From: Thiomonas bhubaneswarensis
Lineage (GTDB): Bacteria; Pseudomonadota; Gammaproteobacteria; Burkholderiales; Burkholderiaceae_C
Direction: 5' to 3'
Length of the DNA stretch: 64,000 nt
Assembly (NCBI RefSeq): GCF_001418255.1
Contig: NZ_LIPV01000006.1
Span: 186,001 to 250,000 of the forward strand
The position numbers and the translations under genes are program-made. Positions 61,086 through 64,000 of the stretch are shown piece after piece (positions within the stretch are counted from its first letter, which is position 1; each line of letters opens with the position of its first letter). A model generated the notes under the pieces. The model did not search any database. It was not told the origin of the DNA and saw only the letters and a program-made list of their open reading frames with translations.

Positions 61086-61143
61086 GGCGGGTTGGCCCGC
61101 TCTGCGGCATGTTGCCGCGCTCCGACGGGTGTGCCCATTTGCA

Positions 61144-61157
61144 TTGATTTCGATCAA
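61144..61157 (+). promoter_or_regulatory. FNR/ANR-type box
   Basis: TTGATTTCGATCAA is a perfect match to the TTGAT-N4-ATCAA consensus for FNR/ANR/CRP-superfamily oxygen sensors. Its centre is 41-42 bases before a predicted start near 61192, with a TAGG-type -10 (CGATAGG, about 61177-61183). This is the spacing of a class II activated promoter, upstream of the c-haem DUF3365 gene. Confidence 0.75.
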
Positions 61158-61264
61158 ACCACATTGCGCTAGTCTGCGATAGGCAGATCAAAAAACACGT
61201 TTTGTTACACAATGCGCCATGTCGTCCGGCAAGTTGTCGGGGCACCTTTTCTGGAGAGATCGAC

Positions 61265-61849
61265 ATGCGTCCCATGCCTTCCCTGCTGGCCGCCCTGGCC
61301 TTGGCTTCAACCCCCATGCTGGCTCAGGCCGAGTCTGCCGCCACGCCCGAGCAAATGCAGGCTACTCGCGCCGTCACCGGCGAGCTGCTCAAGACCCTCA
61401 GCGGCAAGCTGCAGGAGAGTATGAAGGCCAACGGCCCCGCCGAGTCCATTTCGGTGTGCAAGACCATCGCCCCGCAGATCGCCCTCGGCCTGGCCGACAA
61501 GACCGGCTGGAAGATCACCCGCGTGGGAACCCGCGTGCGCAACGTCGACATGGGCACCCCCAACGTCTGGCAGCACAAGGCGCTGGCCCATCTCAACGCC
61601 GACCTGAAGTCGGGCGCCAAGCCCGAAACCCTGGAGTGGAGCGAGGTGGTCACCGAAAACGGCATGCCCACCCTGCACTACGCCAAGGCCATCGTGTTGC
61701 AGACGCAATGCCTCGCCTGCCACGGCACCGCGGCCCAGCTCGCGCCGGGTGTGGCCGACAAACTCAAGGCTAACTACCCGCATGATCAAGCCACTGGCTA
61801 CGCGCCTGGCCAGTTGCGCGGCGCGGTGGTCATCAGCCGTCCGCTGTAA
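61265..61849 (+). CDS. DUF3365 (Tll0287-like) c-type haem protein
   Basis: A 194-residue exported protein. The signal peptide is cut after AQA (residue 22). The Tll0287-like domain carries one haem c motif, CLACH (Cys149 to His153), and a conserved SVCKTIAPQIA helix. Such proteins resemble haem-based redox or gas sensors and occur with denitrification or photosynthesis genes. ATG 61265 has GGAG about 10 bases upstream. The perfect FNR-type box at 61144 predicts induction under low oxygen. Confidence 0.85.
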   Translation: MRPMPSLLAALALASTPMLAQAESAATPEQMQATRAVTGELLKTLSGKLQESMKANGPAESISVCKTIAPQIALGLADKTGWKITRVGTRVRNVDMGTPNVWQHKALAHLNADLKSGAKPETLEWSEVVTENGMPTLHYAKAIVLQTQCLACHGTAAQLAPGVADKLKANYPHDQATGYAPGQLRGAVVISRPL

Positions 61850-61858
61850 GCGTCGCGC

Positions 61859-62269
61859 TCACTGCGTCCAGCGCAGATAGGCATTCTTGTTGCCCGTCTG
61901 CACCGTGATGCTTTGTTTTTGCTGCCGGTGCGTGCCCTCGATGGTGTAGCTCCCCGAGGGTACTTTCAGGTAACAGAGTGGGCCGTCTGCGGTGAATGCC
62001 GCAACGGTCTTGCCTTCGTGCTTGACCTGTATGGGCACATTGGCCAAGTAAGCACCTTGCGGGCCTTCGACCATCCAGAAGCCGAGGTTGAACCGGGGCG
62101 CCATGGCCTGCAATGCCTTGAGGTTGTCTTCTCCCACGCCGCCGCAGGCATATGACACATCCCCGCTGTGATGCACCTCGGCGGCCTGGCTTAAGCCGGG
62201 GCTGAGAAAACCGATGGCAAGCGCGCCGATCAAAGCGCCCCGGCGCAGGGCGTGATGCGTGGAAAACAT
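61859..62269 (-). CDS. hypothetical secreted protein
   Basis: A 136-residue protein with a signal peptide (ALIGALAIGFLSPGLSQAAE, cut after AQAA near residue 30). The mature part has VSYACGGVGEDNLKALQAMA, a beta-rich middle with two cysteines likely to pair, and LKVPSGSYTIEGTHRQQKQS. The last part resembles a small surface Ig-like or carboxypeptidase-regulatory-like fold. I do not recognise a family. It converges with the DUF3365 gene, nine bases apart. Confidence 0.6.
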   Translation of the reverse strand: MFSTHHALRRGALIGALAIGFLSPGLSQAAEVHHSGDVSYACGGVGEDNLKALQAMAPRFNLGFWMVEGPQGAYLANVPIQVKHEGKTVAAFTADGPLCYLKVPSGSYTIEGTHRQQKQSITVQTGNKNAYLRWTQ

Positions 62270-62345
62270 GCTGATCTCCTTTCAGGACAAAGCCTGCGGG
62301 ATCAGACCGGCCAGCTCGAGCGAGGTTCAGCGTGCGCGGGCGCCT

Positions 62346-63578
62346 TCAGCTTCGCTTCATCGAAACCCGCGGTTGATGCAGGTTGGGCAGAAACACCGCC
62401 AGCAGGCCGATCAGCGGCAGGAAGGAGCACAGCTTGTACACCGCGTCGATGCCCCACATGTCGGCCAGTTGGCCCAGCACCGCAGCGCCGATGCCGCCCA
62501 GGCCGAACGCCAGGCCGAAGAACAATCCCGCCACCGTCCCCACCTTGCCGGGGATGAGTTCCTGCGCATAAACCACCATCGACGGGAAGGCCGAAGCCAG
62601 CATGAAACCGATGATGGCGCTGAGAATGGCCGAGGTTTCCAGGCTGGCGTAAGGCAGCAGCAGGGTAAACGGCGCCACACCGAGGATGGACACCCAGATC
62701 ACCGCCTTGCGCCCGATGCGATCACCGATCGGCCCGCCCAGCAGGGTGCCGGCCGCCACCGAAAACAGGAACACGAACAAGTGATACTGCCCCACCTCGG
62801 TGCTGACGTGAAATTTGTGCATGAGGTAAAAAATGAGATAGCTGTTGATGCTCGCCAGGTAGAAGAACTTGGAGAAGATCAACGCCAGCAGCACGGCCAG
62901 GGTGCGACGCACCAGATGCGGCGGGACGGGTGAATGCTTGACCGCAGCGGTCTTCTTCGGCTGACGATGCTGATGCCCGTACCAGCGCCCCACGCCCGCG
63001 AGCACGATGATGGCCAGCAGCGCGGCCAGCGAGAACCAGGCGATGCTCTTCTGCCCATGCGGCAGCACGATCCACGCGGCCAGCAGCGGACCGGTGGCCG
63101 TGCCGGCGTTGCCACCCACCTGGAAGATGGACTGCGCCAACCCATGCCGACCGCCAGAGGCCATGCGCGCCACGCGCGACGACTCGGGGTGGAAGATTGA
63201 CGAGCCGGTGCCCACCATGGCCGCGGCCAGCAGCAGAATGGGGAAGCTCGGCGCCACCGACAGCGTCAGCAGCCCGGCCAGCGTGCACCCCATGCCCACC
63301 GCCAGCGAAAACGGCTTGGGATGCTTGTCGGTATAGGCGCCCACCAGCGGCTGCAGCAGCGAGGCGGTGAACTGATAGGTGAGGGTGATGAGCCCGATCT
63401 GGGCGAAGTTGAGGTGAAAATCAGTCTTGAACAACGGGTAGATCGCCAGCATCAACGACTGGATCATGTCGTTGAGAAAGTGCGAAAAACTGATGGCACC
63501 GAGGATGCGAAAGCGGGTCTGTTCCGCTGGGGCGTCGCCGACAGGGGCGAGCGTGGCGGTGGTTGGTGTGGAACTCAC
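62346..63578 (-). CDS. MFS transporter, fosmidomycin-resistance (Fsr) type
   Basis: A 410-residue, 12-helix transporter. The start FRILGAISFSHFLNDMIQSL with LLLAIYPLF-type sequence, then GTGSSIFHPESSRVARMASG and FQVGGNAGTATGPLLAAWIV, match the Fsr branch of the major facilitator superfamily. Relatives confer fosmidomycin resistance, but natural substrates are unknown. The start codon is GTG 63578 (MSSTPTTATL); no strong ribosome site is visible. A 22-bp perfect palindrome lies 29 bases upstream. Confidence 0.87.
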   Translation of the reverse strand: MSSTPTTATLAPVGDAPAEQTRFRILGAISFSHFLNDMIQSLMLAIYPLFKTDFHLNFAQIGLITLTYQFTASLLQPLVGAYTDKHPKPFSLAVGMGCTLAGLLTLSVAPSFPILLLAAAMVGTGSSIFHPESSRVARMASGGRHGLAQSIFQVGGNAGTATGPLLAAWIVLPHGQKSIAWFSLAALLAIIVLAGVGRWYGHQHRQPKKTAAVKHSPVPPHLVRRTLAVLLALIFSKFFYLASINSYLIFYLMHKFHVSTEVGQYHLFVFLFSVAAGTLLGGPIGDRIGRKAVIWVSILGVAPFTLLLPYASLETSAILSAIIGFMLASAFPSMVVYAQELIPGKVGTVAGLFFGLAFGLGGIGAAVLGQLADMWGIDAVYKLCSFLPLIGLLAVFLPNLHQPRVSMKRS

Positions 63579-63606
63579 GGTCGGTTCTTGTGGAGAGTGC
63601 AGGGGC

Positions 63607-63628
63607 GCGCAAATTCCCGAATTTGCGC
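63607..63628. promoter_or_regulatory. perfect 22-bp palindrome upstream of the Fsr-type gene
   Basis: GCGCAAATTC and GAATTTGCGC are exact inverted repeats around CC. The site lies between the divergently transcribed Fsr-type gene (start 63578) and hemolysin III gene (start 63725). It fits a dimeric repressor operator; alternatively it could be a hairpin in the leader mRNA. Confidence 0.55.
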
Positions 63629-63724
63629 TCGCGCAAGAATAGTGCGTCGCGGACTTGTTTGCACAGGCAGGGATTTTTGCGGCAGAAGGCGCACCGCGCT
63701 TTCAACCGGCTTACCATTTGCTGC

Positions 63725-64000
63725 ATGGCACAAAACGCAAATGCCCCCGCCGCGCTGCGTGCGCAGAGTCTGGGCGAGGAAATCGCCAACAGCATCAGCC
63801 ACGGTCTCGGGCTGCTGTTGTCGGTCGCCGCGCTGCCCGTGCTGATCGTGCATGCCGTACAGCATCAACCGGCAGCCAGTGTCGTCGGCGCGAGCATTTT
63901 TGGCGCCTCGGCCATCCTGCTCTACCTGGCCTCCACGCTGTATCACGCCTTGCCGCAGCCGCGGGTGAAGGCCGTGATGCAGCGGCTCGATCACGCCGCG
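63725..64000 (+). CDS. hemolysin III family protein, N-terminal part
   Basis: The first 92 codons of a YqfA/hemolysin III (PAQR-fold) membrane protein, cut by the end of the window. QSLGEEIANSISHGLGLLLS gives the conserved first His near a membrane helix. ASAILLYLASTLYHALPQPR and QRLDHAA carry the Ser and His residues thought to bind metal. Function of bacterial members is unclear. ATG 63725 is used because family proteins begin just before the GEEIAN motif. Confidence 0.85.
   Translation, partial: MAQNANAPAALRAQSLGEEIANSISHGLGLLLSVAALPVLIVHAVQHQPAASVVGASIFGASAILLYLASTLYHALPQPRVKAVMQRLDHAA

Overview
The window looks like chromosomal sequence from a GC-rich betaproteobacterium of the order Burkholderiales. 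The evidence is the nuoLMN-DUF2818-NUDIX order, a DksA lacking most of the zinc-finger cysteines, an hslV-hslU pair beside a STAS protein, an S-adenosylhomocysteine (SAH) riboswitch upstream of ahcY, and protein sequences throughout that read as burkholderialean. A Thiomonas-like genus is my guess, not something the sequence proves. I see no rRNA, tRNA, CRISPR array, prophage or insertion sequence. Most of the window is dense housekeeping DNA, with one accessory-like purine-catabolism block and several repeat families.

Layout. 1-4.6 kb: end of the complex I operon (nuoL', nuoM, nuoN), DUF2818 and a NUDIX hydrolase. 4.6-15.4 kb: WecA-type glycosyltransferase, LolC-type permease without lolD, a COG4255-like protein, an OFA-family transporter, a CsgG-like lipoprotein with a peptidoglycan-binding tail, a DeaD helicase, a SpmA/SpmB-type protein and a hypothetical. 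15.6-23.8 kb: urate/allantoin degradation. An M20 hydrolase, a UraD-AllC fusion, PuuE and a GntR regulator lie on the minus strand; UraH, the PuuD urate hydroxylase and an NCS2 permease lie on the plus strand. Together they would import urate and convert it through 5-hydroxyisourate, OHCU, allantoin and allantoate to ureidoglycolate and ammonia. 23.9-36.6 kb: coaX, then a long minus-strand run (two LpxL acyltransferases, dapF, DUF484, xerC, an rRNA methyltransferase, a COG0523 GTPase, dksA, a STAS protein, hslV, hslU). 36.7-47.1 kb: metK, a proline iminopeptidase, ppnP, argG, an HDOD-GAF protein, a vapC remnant, corA, a LysE exporter, then SAH riboswitch-ahcY-metF. 47.1-64 kb: transporters, the Mrp/ApbC iron-sulfur carrier, a HyuA-HyuB fusion, a PfkB kinase, purD, yebC, a HerA-like ATPase, glnS, a 2OG-Fe oxygenase, a c-heme DUF3365 protein behind a perfect FNR-type box, a fosmidomycin-resistance-type transporter and a partial hemolysin III.

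The most unusual layer is repetitive. A small hairpin element (nearly invariant 15-nt core TTGGGGCGGCCCNGC, with a roughly 10-bp stem whose two arms vary together) occurs at least five times, in both orientations. It sits on gene edges: it encodes the N-terminus of the NUDIX protein, supplies the last residues and stop codon of CoaX, touches the start codon of the 2OG-Fe oxygenase, and appears as an in-frame insertion in the middle of the HyuA domain. A second family is long imperfect palindromes (about 170-180 bp) with a CCCATAG/CTATGGG core, found after nuoN and before the M20 gene, plus a solitary arm near 43.9 kb.

Regulatory signals readable by eye are the SAH riboswitch, a hairpin-rich metK leader with no class I recognise, a GntR-type inverted repeat and a possible sigma-54 site in the divergent purine promoter, the FNR-type box at 61.14 kb, and a perfect 22-bp palindrome at 63.61 kb.
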